Shown here: positions 6,362-12,111 of the stretch, in pieces | Position numbering within the stretch: position 1 is the first letter of the stretch | Layout of the letters: each line of letters starts with the position of its first letter | Position numbers and translations under genes: made by a program | Notes under the pieces: generated by a model | Told to the model about the DNA's origin: nothing | What the model saw: only the letters and a program-made list of their open reading frames with translations | The model's database searches: none | Origin: Clostridiales bacterium | Lineage (GTDB): Bacteria > Bacillota > Clostridia > Oscillospirales > Oscillospiraceae | Length of the DNA stretch: 16,234 bases | Reading direction: 5' to 3' | Assembly: GCA_019418525.1 (NCBI GenBank) | Contig: DYBS01000030.1 | Location: 1 to 16,234, forward strand

Positions 6362-8083
6362 TCAGCCTCCCATCGCCATGTCCATGATGTTGCTGCCCAC
6401 CGGGTTCTGGATGAGGACCTGCTCGCCCTCGCTCAGGCCGTCCAGGATCTCGATGTAGCTGTCGTTGTTGCGGCCCAGGGTGACGGTGCGGTGCTCAATG
6501 GTGCCGGGGTTGAGGAGGTTGCCGTCCTTGTCGTACTCCGCGTCGGGGCCGGGGAGGAGGACGGTGCCGCCATTCTCCCGGTCCACCGCCTCGATGGGGA
6601 CGCACAGGGCGGTGCCCTGCTCCTGCACCAGGATACGGGCCGACACGTTCATGCCGGGGAGGAGACCGTCGGACTCGTCCAGGAGGATGGTCACCGGGTA
6701 GTTGGTGGTGCCGGAGGTGGTGACGCCGTTGATGTTCACCTTGTCCACATGGCCGGTGAAAGTGGCCCCGTCCACGGCACTGGAGGTGATCTCCACCTTC
6801 TGGCCCACCTGGATCTGGTTGATGTCCAGCTCGTGGATGTTCACGTCAAAGGTGAGGGCGCTCAGGTCGTAGATGACGGCGGGGTAGGTGACCCCGGTGG
6901 CGGAGGCACCGGCGGTGGAGGTGCCGTCGATGTTATCTCCCACGTCCAGGTTCTTTTCGATGACGGTGCCGTCGATGGTGGAGGTGATGGTGTAGTTTTC
7001 CAGGCTGTCCTGGGCGTTTTTCAGGGTGAGCTGGGCGTTTTGCACCGCGTTTTCCGCATTCTGTACGGCGATACGGGCGTTCTCGATCTGAGTGGCCATG
7101 TCGGTCTCTTCAAAGGCGCCGATGACCTGGTTTTTGGTGACCCGAGAGCCCTCCTGGACGGAGAGGGTCTCCAGCTTGCCTCCGGACAGGGCTACCACCT
7201 GTCCGCTGGCGGCGTAGGCAAAGGTGCCGCCGCTGGCGCAGTCCTTGCCGCCTACCGAGGCGGTGCCGGTGGAGGTGTCGGACAGAGCGCCGGGGTTGTT
7301 CACCACCAAGGTCACCTGCCGCACCAGAGTGCCGCCGGGGCCCACGCTGTCGGTGGCGGCGATGGAGTCGATGGAGCCGGTGAGGCTCTCGCCGGTGCCG
7401 TCCACCCGCACCGTGGCGCTCTGCCCCACGGAGAAGGCGGCGGCGTCCACGCTGTGGAAGGAGACGGTCAGCTTCATGTGGTCCCGGTCCAGAATGTCGG
7501 CGATGGGGGCCCCCGCAGTGAGGGTATCTCCGGCGTCCACATAGAGCTTGGTGATCACGCCGGTCTCGGTGGCCTTGACCTGGAGATTGTCCTTCTGGTC
7601 GCCCTGGTTCTTCAGCAGGTCCTGATAGTTGAGCCGGGCGCTCTCCAGGGAGAGCTGGGCGTTGTTCACGGCAATCTGAGCCTGCTCGATGGAGGTCTCT
7701 ACGTCCTTGGCGTCGATGCGGAAGAGGACGTCTCCCTTATGTACCGTGTCGCCCTCCTCAAAGGGGGCCTCCAGGATCTCGCCCTTCACCAGGGTGGTCA
7801 CTTCATAGGAGTGGATGGGCTCGATGGTGCCGGTGCCGGTCACAGAGACGGTGAGGTCCTGCATGGAGGCGGGTTCCAGGCGGTAGGTATTGGAGACGGT
7901 CGTGTTTCCCCCGCCGCCGCAGCTGCGCAGAAGGAAAATCACCAGCGCGGCGACTACTGCCAGAGCGATGAGGCGCTTGATCCATTTGAGCCACTTGGGC
8001 TTCTTCTTGGGAGGCTGGAAGGCGGGAGCCGCTGTCTCCAGCTCGGTCTGCTCGGTGTCCTGTTTGACTTGCATCGTTTCCAT
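6362..8083 (-). CDS. Membrane-fusion (HlyD/MacA-like) adaptor subunit with two tandem modules
   Basis: Adaptor of the MacB-type ABC exporter, 573 residues. A basic cytosolic N-terminus (about 1-35, with PPKKKPKWLKWIKR) leads into one membrane anchor (about 38-53), then a long extracellular region. That region reads as two successive adaptor units. Module 1 (about 90-255) has a lipoyl-like segment (GEILEAPFEEGDTVHKG), a helical hairpin rich in Q/N/A (about 128-168), a second lipoyl half and a barrel. Module 2 (about 290-573) repeats this: LETLSVQEGSRVTKNQ, a helical stretch (about 329-362), GTVIEKNLDVGD, a barrel and a membrane-proximal C-terminal part. Typical MacA-like adaptors are around 370-400 residues. 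The ATG at 8083 is preferred to an upstream-extended reading because AAGGAG lies 7 nt before it and it starts 4 bp after the TetR stop. Confidence 0.9.
   Translation of the reverse strand: METMQVKQDTEQTELETAAPAFQPPKKKPKWLKWIKRLIALAVVAALVIFLLRSCGGGGNTTVSNTYRLEPASMQDLTVSVTGTGTIEPIHSYEVTTLVKGEILEAPFEEGDTVHKGDVLFRIDAKDVETSIEQAQIAVNNAQLSLESARLNYQDLLKNQGDQKDNLQVKATETGVITKLYVDAGDTLTAGAPIADILDRDHMKLTVSFHSVDAAAFSVGQSATVRVDGTGESLTGSIDSIAATDSVGPGGTLVRQVTLVVNNPGALSDTSTGTASVGGKDCASGGTFAYAASGQVVALSGGKLETLSVQEGSRVTKNQVIGAFEETDMATQIENARIAVQNAENAVQNAQLTLKNAQDSLENYTITSTIDGTVIEKNLDVGDNIDGTSTAGASATGVTYPAVIYDLSALTFDVNIHELDINQIQVGQKVEITSSAVDGATFTGHVDKVNINGVTTSGTTNYPVTILLDESDGLLPGMNVSARILVQEQGTALCVPIEAVDRENGGTVLLPGPDAEYDKDGNLLNPGTIEHRTVTLGRNNDSYIEILDGLSEGEQVLIQNPVGSNIMDMAMGG
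6365..6370 (-). promoter_or_regulatory. Ribosome binding site for the TTG start of the ABC ATPase
   Basis: GGAGGC on the minus strand, within the last codons of the adaptor gene, 7 nt before TTG at 6357. There is no ATG at an alternative good position. Confidence 0.75.
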
Positions 8084-8087
8084 AGAG

Positions 8088-8729
8088 CTACTCCTTACTG
8101 TTACTGTCGATTTCCCGCCGGGCGGGTGAACCAGGGGCTGCCATGCCCCGCTGCAAAAGCTCCAGCCAGCGCCGGTAGCGCCGCCGCACCGCGGCGGGAT
8201 CGCCCTCCCCCGTGGCGGCGCATAGCGCCGGAAGGGTGATTCCCAGAAGCATCTGGAGCATCTCCCCCAGGTCGCCCTCCTCCCGCAGATCCAGGCGGCT
8301 GCGGTCCACATGCTCCGCCAGCTGCGCCAGCAGGCGCTGAGGCTCTAGCGCCTGGAGGAGGACGGCCTGGTTCATCCCCGGATTCTGCTGAAGCACGGCG
8401 GAGAGCTCGCGCACCTGAGGGCGGCGCTCCCCATCGGTGAGCACATCCAGAATGGCCGGCAGAGCCGCGAAGAGGTCGCCGTCCAGCTGGTCCAGAAGGT
8501 CGGTGAGCAGCTGGATCAGCCCCTCCAGGCGCAGCTCCATCAGATAGCGGAACAGTTCCTCCTTGTCCCGAAAGTACATGTAAAAACTGCCCCGGGGGAT
8601 GCCGGCCTCCTGAATGATGCGGTTGATAGAGGCATCGGCGTAGGGGACGCGGACAAACTCATGCCAGGCGGCCTGCAGCAGGCTGTTCCGCTTCTCATCC
8701 GGCAGGCGTAGAAAGGTGGGGGTGGGCAT
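8088..8729 (-). CDS. TetR/AcrR-family transcriptional repressor of the efflux operon
   Basis: A 213-residue regulator. The N-terminal TetR domain has the usual shape: DEKRNSLLQAAWHEF helix 1, then a helix-turn-helix at about 33-53 (ASINRIIQEAGIPRGSFYMYF) followed by KEELF. The rest (about 70-205) is helical and variable, the expected ligand-binding and dimer region. The ATG at 8729 has GAGGAGG 7 nt upstream. It is the first gene of the operon, and its stop is 4 bp from the adaptor start. A perfect palindrome on its own promoter points to autoregulation, with derepression by an exported compound (inference). Confidence 0.93.
   Translation of the reverse strand: MPTPTFLRLPDEKRNSLLQAAWHEFVRVPYADASINRIIQEAGIPRGSFYMYFRDKEELFRYLMELRLEGLIQLLTDLLDQLDGDLFAALPAILDVLTDGERRPQVRELSAVLQQNPGMNQAVLLQALEPQRLLAQLAEHVDRSRLDLREEGDLGEMLQMLLGITLPALCAATGEGDPAAVRRRYRRWLELLQRGMAAPGSPARREIDSNSKE
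8091..8096 (-). promoter_or_regulatory. Ribosome binding site setting the adaptor start
   Basis: AAGGAG on the minus strand, 7 nt before ATG at 8083, inside the last codons of the TetR gene. It favours this start over the ATG at 8074 (16 nt away) and over the longer open frame that runs up to 8311 through the TetR coding region. Confidence 0.8.
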
Positions 8730-8747
8730 GGCCGTTCCTCCTCTCGG

Positions 8748-8766
8748 ATATGACAGGTTGTCATAT
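8748..8766. promoter_or_regulatory. Palindromic operator for the TetR regulator
   Basis: ATATGACAGGTTGTCATAT is a perfect inverted repeat with 8-bp arms and a 3-bp centre. It abuts the -10 box of the TetR-operon promoter and covers the expected transcription start. TetR-family proteins bind such 15-20 bp palindromes as dimers, so binding here would block RNA polymerase. Seen directly; the binding protein is inferred from adjacency. Confidence 0.85.
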
Positions 8767-8795
8767 ATCTTAGAGGAAGGCCGGCGCCCTGTCAA
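8767..8795 (-). promoter_or_regulatory. sigma-A promoter of the TetR-ABC-SLH operon
   Basis: On the minus strand a consensus TTGACA (8790-8795) and TAAGAT (8767-8772) are 17 bp apart. Transcription would start around 8760, inside the palindrome. No other promoter or terminator was seen within the five-gene run down to 2464. Confidence 0.88.
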
Positions 8796-8841
8796 TCGGC
8801 TGGGGAGAAGGTTTAAACTTTTTTTACATCTCCGAGGATAC

Positions 8842-8874
8842 ACCTTCCACCGGGCGGAAGGTCAAGCTTTTTTT
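8842..8874 (+). terminator. Orphan hairpin with T-run in the intergenic region
   Basis: ACCTTCC (8842-8848) pairs with GGAAGGT (8856-8862). Five bases later come seven T's (8868-8874) on the plus strand. The spacing before the T-run is longer than in a standard intrinsic terminator. No plus-strand gene lies upstream, so it may stop antisense read-through, or mean nothing. Confidence 0.3.
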
Positions 8875-9041
8875 GCCGCTCCAGGCTTTCAGAACTATGG
8901 TAGCAGGAGAAGACCAAAGGTTGACAAAGAACGGATTAAGATTCCATTAAATTTTTCGGGGGAAAAATCTGCCGCCCAGAGTCTGGAAACGGTATAAGCC
9001 CCGGCGGGGCTGTCCACAATAGCGTCGGAGGTGTAAAACAC

Positions 9042-9776
9042 ATGAAACAACCATTCAAAGACCGCGCCGGTGACTTTTTTGCGGGAAAAGGTTTCTACAT
9101 CGTCCTATTCCTGTGCGTCGCCGCCATTGGCCTCTCGGGCTGGTATCTGCTCAACACCCTTCAGGACCCGGGCCAGACGGTGTCGGGTCCCATTGAGGTC
9201 ACCGTGACCCCCACGGTGCCGGAGCACAGCGCCCCCCAGACCGCCGCCACGGGCACTCCTGCCCCAGTGCAGCCCACTCAGGCCCAAAGGGCTGCATCCA
9301 CCCCGAAGCCCAGTAGTTCTGCCGCACCGGCAGCCACGGAGGAGGCCCCTACGGCGGCTTACTTTGTCTGGCCGCTTCAGGGGGAGGTCCTGCGGGGCCA
9401 CAGCCTGGAGACGCTGGCCTATGATCCCACTATGGGAGACTGGCGTACCCACGAGGGGCTCGACCTGGTGGCCCAGGCCGGAGCGGTGGTCATGGCCGCC
9501 GGAGACGGAGAGGTGCTGGCCGTCTATGACGACGACCTGATGGGCACCACCGTCACTATTGACCACGGCGACGGTGTGACCAGCGTCTACTCCAATCTGG
9601 CGGCCCAGCCCCCTGTGGCCGTTGGCGACATGGTGCGGGCCGGGGACACCATCGGCTCGGTGGGGGCAACCGCTTTGGCCGAGAGTGCCCTACCCTCCCA
9701 TCTCCACTTTGCCATGAAGCTGGACGGCGCACCGGTGGACCCCATGGAGTATCTGCCCGAACTGAGCGGGGACTGA
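9042..9776 (+). CDS. SpoIIQ-like M23 family (LytM-fold) membrane-anchored protein
   Basis: Peptidoglycan-directed protein of 244 residues: a short cytosolic end, one membrane helix (about 18-38), a Pro/Thr/Ala/Ser linker (about 45-105), then an M23 domain (about 108-238). The run VWPLQGEVLRGHS and GDWRTHEGLDL closely resembles clostridial SpoIIQ, the forespore partner of the SpoIIIA channel. Zinc ligands are present as His137 and Asp141 (HEGLD) and His222 in HLH (220-222). The conserved His of the usual Y-x-H-L motif is Asn185 (VYSNL), so hydrolase activity may be lost or weak. GGAGGTG sits 8 nt before the ATG. The usual spoIIQ neighbours (spoIID, spoIIID) are absent, so it could be a paralogue or another M23 protein. 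A dehydrogenase gene follows 44 bp later. Confidence 0.85.
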   Translation: MKQPFKDRAGDFFAGKGFYIVLFLCVAAIGLSGWYLLNTLQDPGQTVSGPIEVTVTPTVPEHSAPQTAATGTPAPVQPTQAQRAASTPKPSSSAAPAATEEAPTAAYFVWPLQGEVLRGHSLETLAYDPTMGDWRTHEGLDLVAQAGAVVMAAGDGEVLAVYDDDLMGTTVTIDHGDGVTSVYSNLAAQPPVAVGDMVRAGDTIGSVGATALAESALPSHLHFAMKLDGAPVDPMEYLPELSGD

Positions 9777-9820
9777 GCAGTGGTCCCCTGTCAATCCAAT
9801 CCAAGAGGAGGAGATTTCCT

Positions 9821-10879
9821 ATGAAAGGCTTTGCGATGCTGGGAATTGGCAAGGTGGGCTGGATCGAAAAGGAGGCCCCTGCCTGCGGCCCGCTGGATGC
9901 GCTGGTAAGACCTTTGGCGGTGTCCCCCTGCACCTCGGATATCCACACCGTCTGGGAGGGCGCCATTGGCGACCGCCACGACATGATCCTGGGCCATGAG
10001 GCCGTGGGCGAAGTGGTGGAAGTGGGCGCGCTGGTGAAGGACTTCAGGCCCGGCGACAAGGTGATCGTCCCCGCTATCACCCCCGACTGGGGCTCTCTGG
10101 AGGCTCAGGCGGGCTACTCCATGCACTCCGGCGGTATGCTGTCCGGATGGAAGTTCTCCAATTTCAAGGACGGTGTGTTCGGCGAGCTTTTCCACGTCAA
10201 TGAGGCCGACGCCAACCTGGCCCATCTGCCCGAGGGGGTGGACATGGCCGCCGCCGTGATGCTCAGCGACATGGTGCCCACCGGCCTCCACGGCGTGGAG
10301 CTGGCCGACGTGCAGTTTGGTGACGATGTGTGCGTCATCGGCATCGGTCCTGTGGGCCTGATGTCGGTGGCCGGCGCGGCCCTCCGGGGCGCGGCCAACC
10401 TGTACGCCGTGGGGTCCCGTCCCAACTGTGTGGCCCTGGCCAGGGAGTACGGCGCCACCGAGGTCCTCAACTACCGGGACGGCGACATCGTGGAGCAGAT
10501 CCTGGAGCGCACCCACGGCAAGGGTGTGGACAAGGTGATCGTCGCCGGCGGCGATGCCGAGCATACCTTTGACCAGGCGATCCGCATGCTCAAGCCCGGT
10601 GGGCGCATCGGTAACGTCAACTACCTGGGTTCCGGCGACTACGTCCGCATTCCCCGGGCGGAGTGGGGCTGCGGCATGGGCCATAAGACCATCGCCGGCG
10701 GCCTGATGCCCGGCGGACGGCTGCGCATGGAAAAGCTGGCCGCCCTGCTGGCCACCGGCCGCCTGGACCCCGGCAAGATGCTCACCCACCGCTTTCACGG
10801 CTTCGAGCACATGGAGGAGGCCCTCCTCCTCATGAAGGATAAGCCCAAGGATCTCATCAAACCGGTGGTCCTCATCTGA
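9821..10879 (+). CDS. adh: NADP-dependent zinc secondary alcohol dehydrogenase (Thermoanaerobacter brockii ADH type)
   Basis: Cytosolic medium-chain dehydrogenase that interconverts secondary alcohols and ketones with NADP(H). At 352 residues it is the same length as the T. brockii / Clostridium beijerinckii enzymes and matches them throughout as I recall them: MKGFAML at the start, PLAVxPCTSDIHTV, ILGHEAVGEVVEVG, VPAITPDW, SGGMLxGWKFSN and KDKPKDLIKPVV at the end. Catalytic zinc ligands Cys37, His59 and Asp150 are all in place, with Glu60. The Rossmann motif GIGPVG is at 174-179. NADP-selecting residues Gly198, Ser199, Arg200 and Tyr218 are conserved. Strong AGGAGG before the ATG. It may share a transcript with the M23 gene, since no terminator was seen between them, though the functions have no obvious link. 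Confidence 0.95.
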   Translation: MKGFAMLGIGKVGWIEKEAPACGPLDALVRPLAVSPCTSDIHTVWEGAIGDRHDMILGHEAVGEVVEVGALVKDFRPGDKVIVPAITPDWGSLEAQAGYSMHSGGMLSGWKFSNFKDGVFGELFHVNEADANLAHLPEGVDMAAAVMLSDMVPTGLHGVELADVQFGDDVCVIGIGPVGLMSVAGAALRGAANLYAVGSRPNCVALAREYGATEVLNYRDGDIVEQILERTHGKGVDKVIVAGGDAEHTFDQAIRMLKPGGRIGNVNYLGSGDYVRIPRAEWGCGMGHKTIAGGLMPGGRLRMEKLAALLATGRLDPGKMLTHRFHGFEHMEEALLLMKDKPKDLIKPVVLI

Positions 10880-10885
10880 GTACAA

Positions 10886-10922
10886 AAAACGGCGCACTGT
10901 CTTTTAGACAGCGCGCCGTTTT
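10886..10922. terminator. Bidirectional intrinsic terminator
   Basis: AAAACGGCGC and CTGTC (10886-10895, 10897-10901) pair with GACAG and GCGCCGTTTT (10907-10911, 10913-10922), with one A/C mismatch and a TTTTA loop. A and T runs flank both sides. It lies between the convergent stops of the alcohol dehydrogenase (10879) and the TVP38-like gene (10927). Confidence 0.93.
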
Positions 10923-10926
10923 GGCG

Positions 10927-11601
10927 CTATTTGCGGAAACGCTCCAGCAGAGCGGATTCCCACCGGTCGCCGTTTTTGAGGATCAGGAGGAAGAGGGCCA
11001 GCCCCAGCGCCCCGATGAGGACCATAGCCCAGATGGGGATGGAAATCACCGAGCCGCCCAGAGCGCAGGCCACCAGCAGGCCCCAGGGCCGGGTGAGGGT
11101 CACCAGCACCAGAAAGCGCAGGGGACGGATATCGGTGAGCCCCGCCAGGATGCAGATGAGGTCGTCGGGGAAAAAGGGAAAGAGAAACACCAGCGCCAGA
11201 AATACATCCCGCTTGCGGTGGATGATGTCCAGATAGCGCTGGGAGACCCGCTGGCTCACAAACCGGTCGGCAAAAGAGCGGCCCAGCGCCCGGGCCAGCA
11301 GAAAGACCACCATAGATCCCAGGATTACCGCCACAGCAGTGAGGAAGAAGGCGAGCCATGCTCCGAAGAGAAGCCCGCCGGCCATGGCGGTCACGTTGCT
11401 GGGGATGGGTGCCAGGATCACCGAGGAGAGCTGGATAAGGAAGTAGATGAGATGGGAATAGGGGGCAAAGGTCTGGATGTAGGAGCGCATCCCCTCCAGA
11501 GAAGTGACGGCAAAAAAACCGGTCCGCCACAAAAAGAATCCACCGCCGCCCAGCAGCACCAAGGTAAGCAGCAGCGTCAGGGTCCGGGATTTGCGTTTCA
11601 T
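10927..11601 (-). CDS. TVP38/TMEM64 (DedA-superfamily, VTT domain) membrane protein
   Basis: Integral membrane protein of 224 residues. It has an N-terminal helix (about 7-26), then the VTT/SNARE-associated core. The core includes PIPSNVTAMAGGLLFGAWLAF (about 66-86), a helix, the RALGRSFADRF loop, the FLFPFFPDDLICILAGLTDI re-entrant segment and two further helices ending near residue 208. The family is linked to lipid flipping and membrane homeostasis, and exact substrates are mostly unknown. The ATG at 11601 has GGAG 9 nt upstream. Only a weak promoter match is seen between it and the terminator at 11696-11732. It might have its own weak promoter or depend on read-through from 11997-12025. 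Confidence 0.9.
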   Translation of the reverse strand: MKRKSRTLTLLLTLVLLGGGGFFLWRTGFFAVTSLEGMRSYIQTFAPYSHLIYFLIQLSSVILAPIPSNVTAMAGGLLFGAWLAFFLTAVAVILGSMVVFLLARALGRSFADRFVSQRVSQRYLDIIHRKRDVFLALVFLFPFFPDDLICILAGLTDIRPLRFLVLVTLTRPWGLLVACALGGSVISIPIWAMVLIGALGLALFLLILKNGDRWESALLERFRK

Positions 11602-11695
11602 GGATCAGGGCTCCATTTCTCTATATGATGTATCAGCTTAGCACGAAGCAGTGGGGAATTCCACAAGGATTTCATTAAGGTTTTGTGACGTTCTG

Positions 11696-11732
11696 AAAAA
11701 AACAGGCGTGAGCCGCATGGGGCTCACGCCTG
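11696..11732 (-). terminator. Intrinsic terminator ending the small-ORF transcript, upstream of the TVP38-like gene
   Basis: A perfect 12-bp stem (11703-11714 with 11721-11732) and six-base loop. Read on the minus strand it is followed at once by seven T's (A-run 11696-11702). There is no T-run on the plus side, so it acts on minus-strand transcription. It sits about 95 bp before the TVP38-like start codon and about 260 nt after the promoter at 11997-12025. Confidence 0.92.
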
Positions 11733-11775
11733 GATGGGTTCGTGTTGCTGCTTATATCTGAACGGCCCCAGCAGG

Positions 11776-11867
11776 CCGGATGAGGGCAAAGAGAAATCCA
11801 CACCAAAGTGGGCATCGCAAGCTCACAGGTGTGGAACCATTCAAGCGAATTCTCTTTCCAGAACCGG
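11776..11867 (-). ncRNA. Two-tier long stem in the small-ORF transcript (candidate structured RNA)
   Basis: Downstream of the small ORF the minus-strand transcript can fold into an outer 8-bp stem (11788-11795 with 11850-11857) and an inner 8-bp stem (11797-11804 with 11828-11835), both perfect. A one-base bulge lies on one side, a 14-base bulge on the other, and a 23-base apical loop caps it. A further CCGG/CCGG pairing (11776-11779 with 11864-11867) could close the base. The next 40 bases contain a smaller hairpin, then the terminator at 11696. No ORF with a good ribosome binding site was seen here. The strand is set by promoter and terminator. I do not recognise the family. Confidence 0.5.
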
Positions 11868-11868
11868 A

Positions 11869-11961
11869 TCAGCGCTCGCTGTAAATAACCTCATCTTCGC
11901 CGCCAAAAATAAGCTCATCGACATCAGTGCCATAAGTGCCGTAAAACGAATGCAAAACCAT
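11869..11961 (-). CDS. Small acidic 30-residue ORF, unknown function
   Basis: Too short for standard calling but well framed for expression. The promoter at 11997-12025 lies about 30 nt upstream, AAAGGAG (11971-11977) is 9 nt before this ATG, and an intrinsic terminator closes the transcript. An in-frame ATG at 11970 abuts the Shine-Dalgarno and is less likely; it would give 33 residues. The peptide begins MVLHSFYGTYGTDVDE, with a YGT-YGT doublet. It has a Gly-Gly after LIF and ends EDEVIYSER. It is clearly acidic, with no membrane helix. The Gly-Gly loosely recalls the double-glycine cleavage site of exported peptides, but the usual leader pattern is only partly matched and no peptidase-transporter is nearby. 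Function unknown; it could also be a leader peptide. Confidence 0.5.
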   Translation of the reverse strand: MVLHSFYGTYGTDVDELIFGGEDEVIYSER

Positions 11962-11970
11962 ATTCTTCAT

Positions 11971-11977
11971 CTCCTTT
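11971..11977 (-). promoter_or_regulatory. Ribosome binding site of the small ORF
   Basis: AAAGGAG on the minus strand. It lies directly against one ATG (11970) and 9 nt before a second, in-frame ATG (11961). The spacing favours the second. Confidence 0.7.
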
Positions 11978-11996
11978 CTTCTCTTAAGCTGAAATA

Positions 11997-12025
11997 ATTA
12001 TACCGCTGTCCGGGTAAAGACGCAA
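11997..12025 (-). promoter_or_regulatory. sigma-A promoter of the small-ORF/structured-RNA unit
   Basis: On the minus strand TTGCGT (12020-12025) and a perfect TATAAT (11997-12002) are separated by 17 bp. The start would be near 11990, giving a transcript of roughly 295 nt to the terminator T-run. Confidence 0.85.
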
Positions 12026-12071
12026 GAATAAAGTATGTCTTTTTTGTGAATGTTTTGTAAAATAAGGATAT

Positions 12072-12099
12072 AAAAAGACCCCGTCCGGAGCGGACGGGG
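12072..12099 (-). terminator. Intrinsic terminator of the MATE gene
   Basis: A 9-bp GC stem (12079-12087 with 12091-12099) with a three-base loop. On the minus strand it is followed by TCTTTTT. It starts 13 bp after the MATE stop codon and separates that gene from the small-ORF promoter. Confidence 0.93.
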
Positions 12100-12111
12100 C
12101 GAGAGAAAAGG

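Noticed and set aside
6344..8239. A 631-codon plus-strand open frame opposite the adaptor gene
   Set aside because: Low-complexity Gly/Val/Asp/His composition and no recognisable motif; the opposite strand is a clear adaptor.
8084..8311. N-terminal extension of the adaptor frame up to 8311
   Set aside because: It overlaps the TetR coding sequence, has no ribosome binding site, and the ATG at 8083 has AAGGAG at 7 nt.
8921..8950. TTGACA at 8921-8926 as a sigma-A promoter for the M23 gene
   Set aside because: The -35 is perfect but no acceptable -10 box lies 16-18 bp downstream; the nearest (CATTAA) matches only half the consensus.
8716..8997. A 93-codon plus-strand open frame in the TetR/M23 intergenic region
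   Set aside because: It spans the TetR start, operator and promoter, has no convincing ribosome binding site, and its sequence is unlike a protein domain.
8992..9021. A sporulation sigma-F-like promoter before the M23 gene (GTATA, 15 bp, GTCCACAATA)
   Set aside because: Attractive for a SpoIIQ-like gene, but the start would fall near 9028, inside the GGAGGTG ribosome binding site at 9027-9033, and the second G of the -10 pattern is missing. Not called.
11734..11997. An 87-codon plus-strand open frame opposite the small ORF and RNA stem
   Set aside because: No ribosome binding site or plus-strand promoter was seen; promoter, RBS and terminator all support the minus strand.
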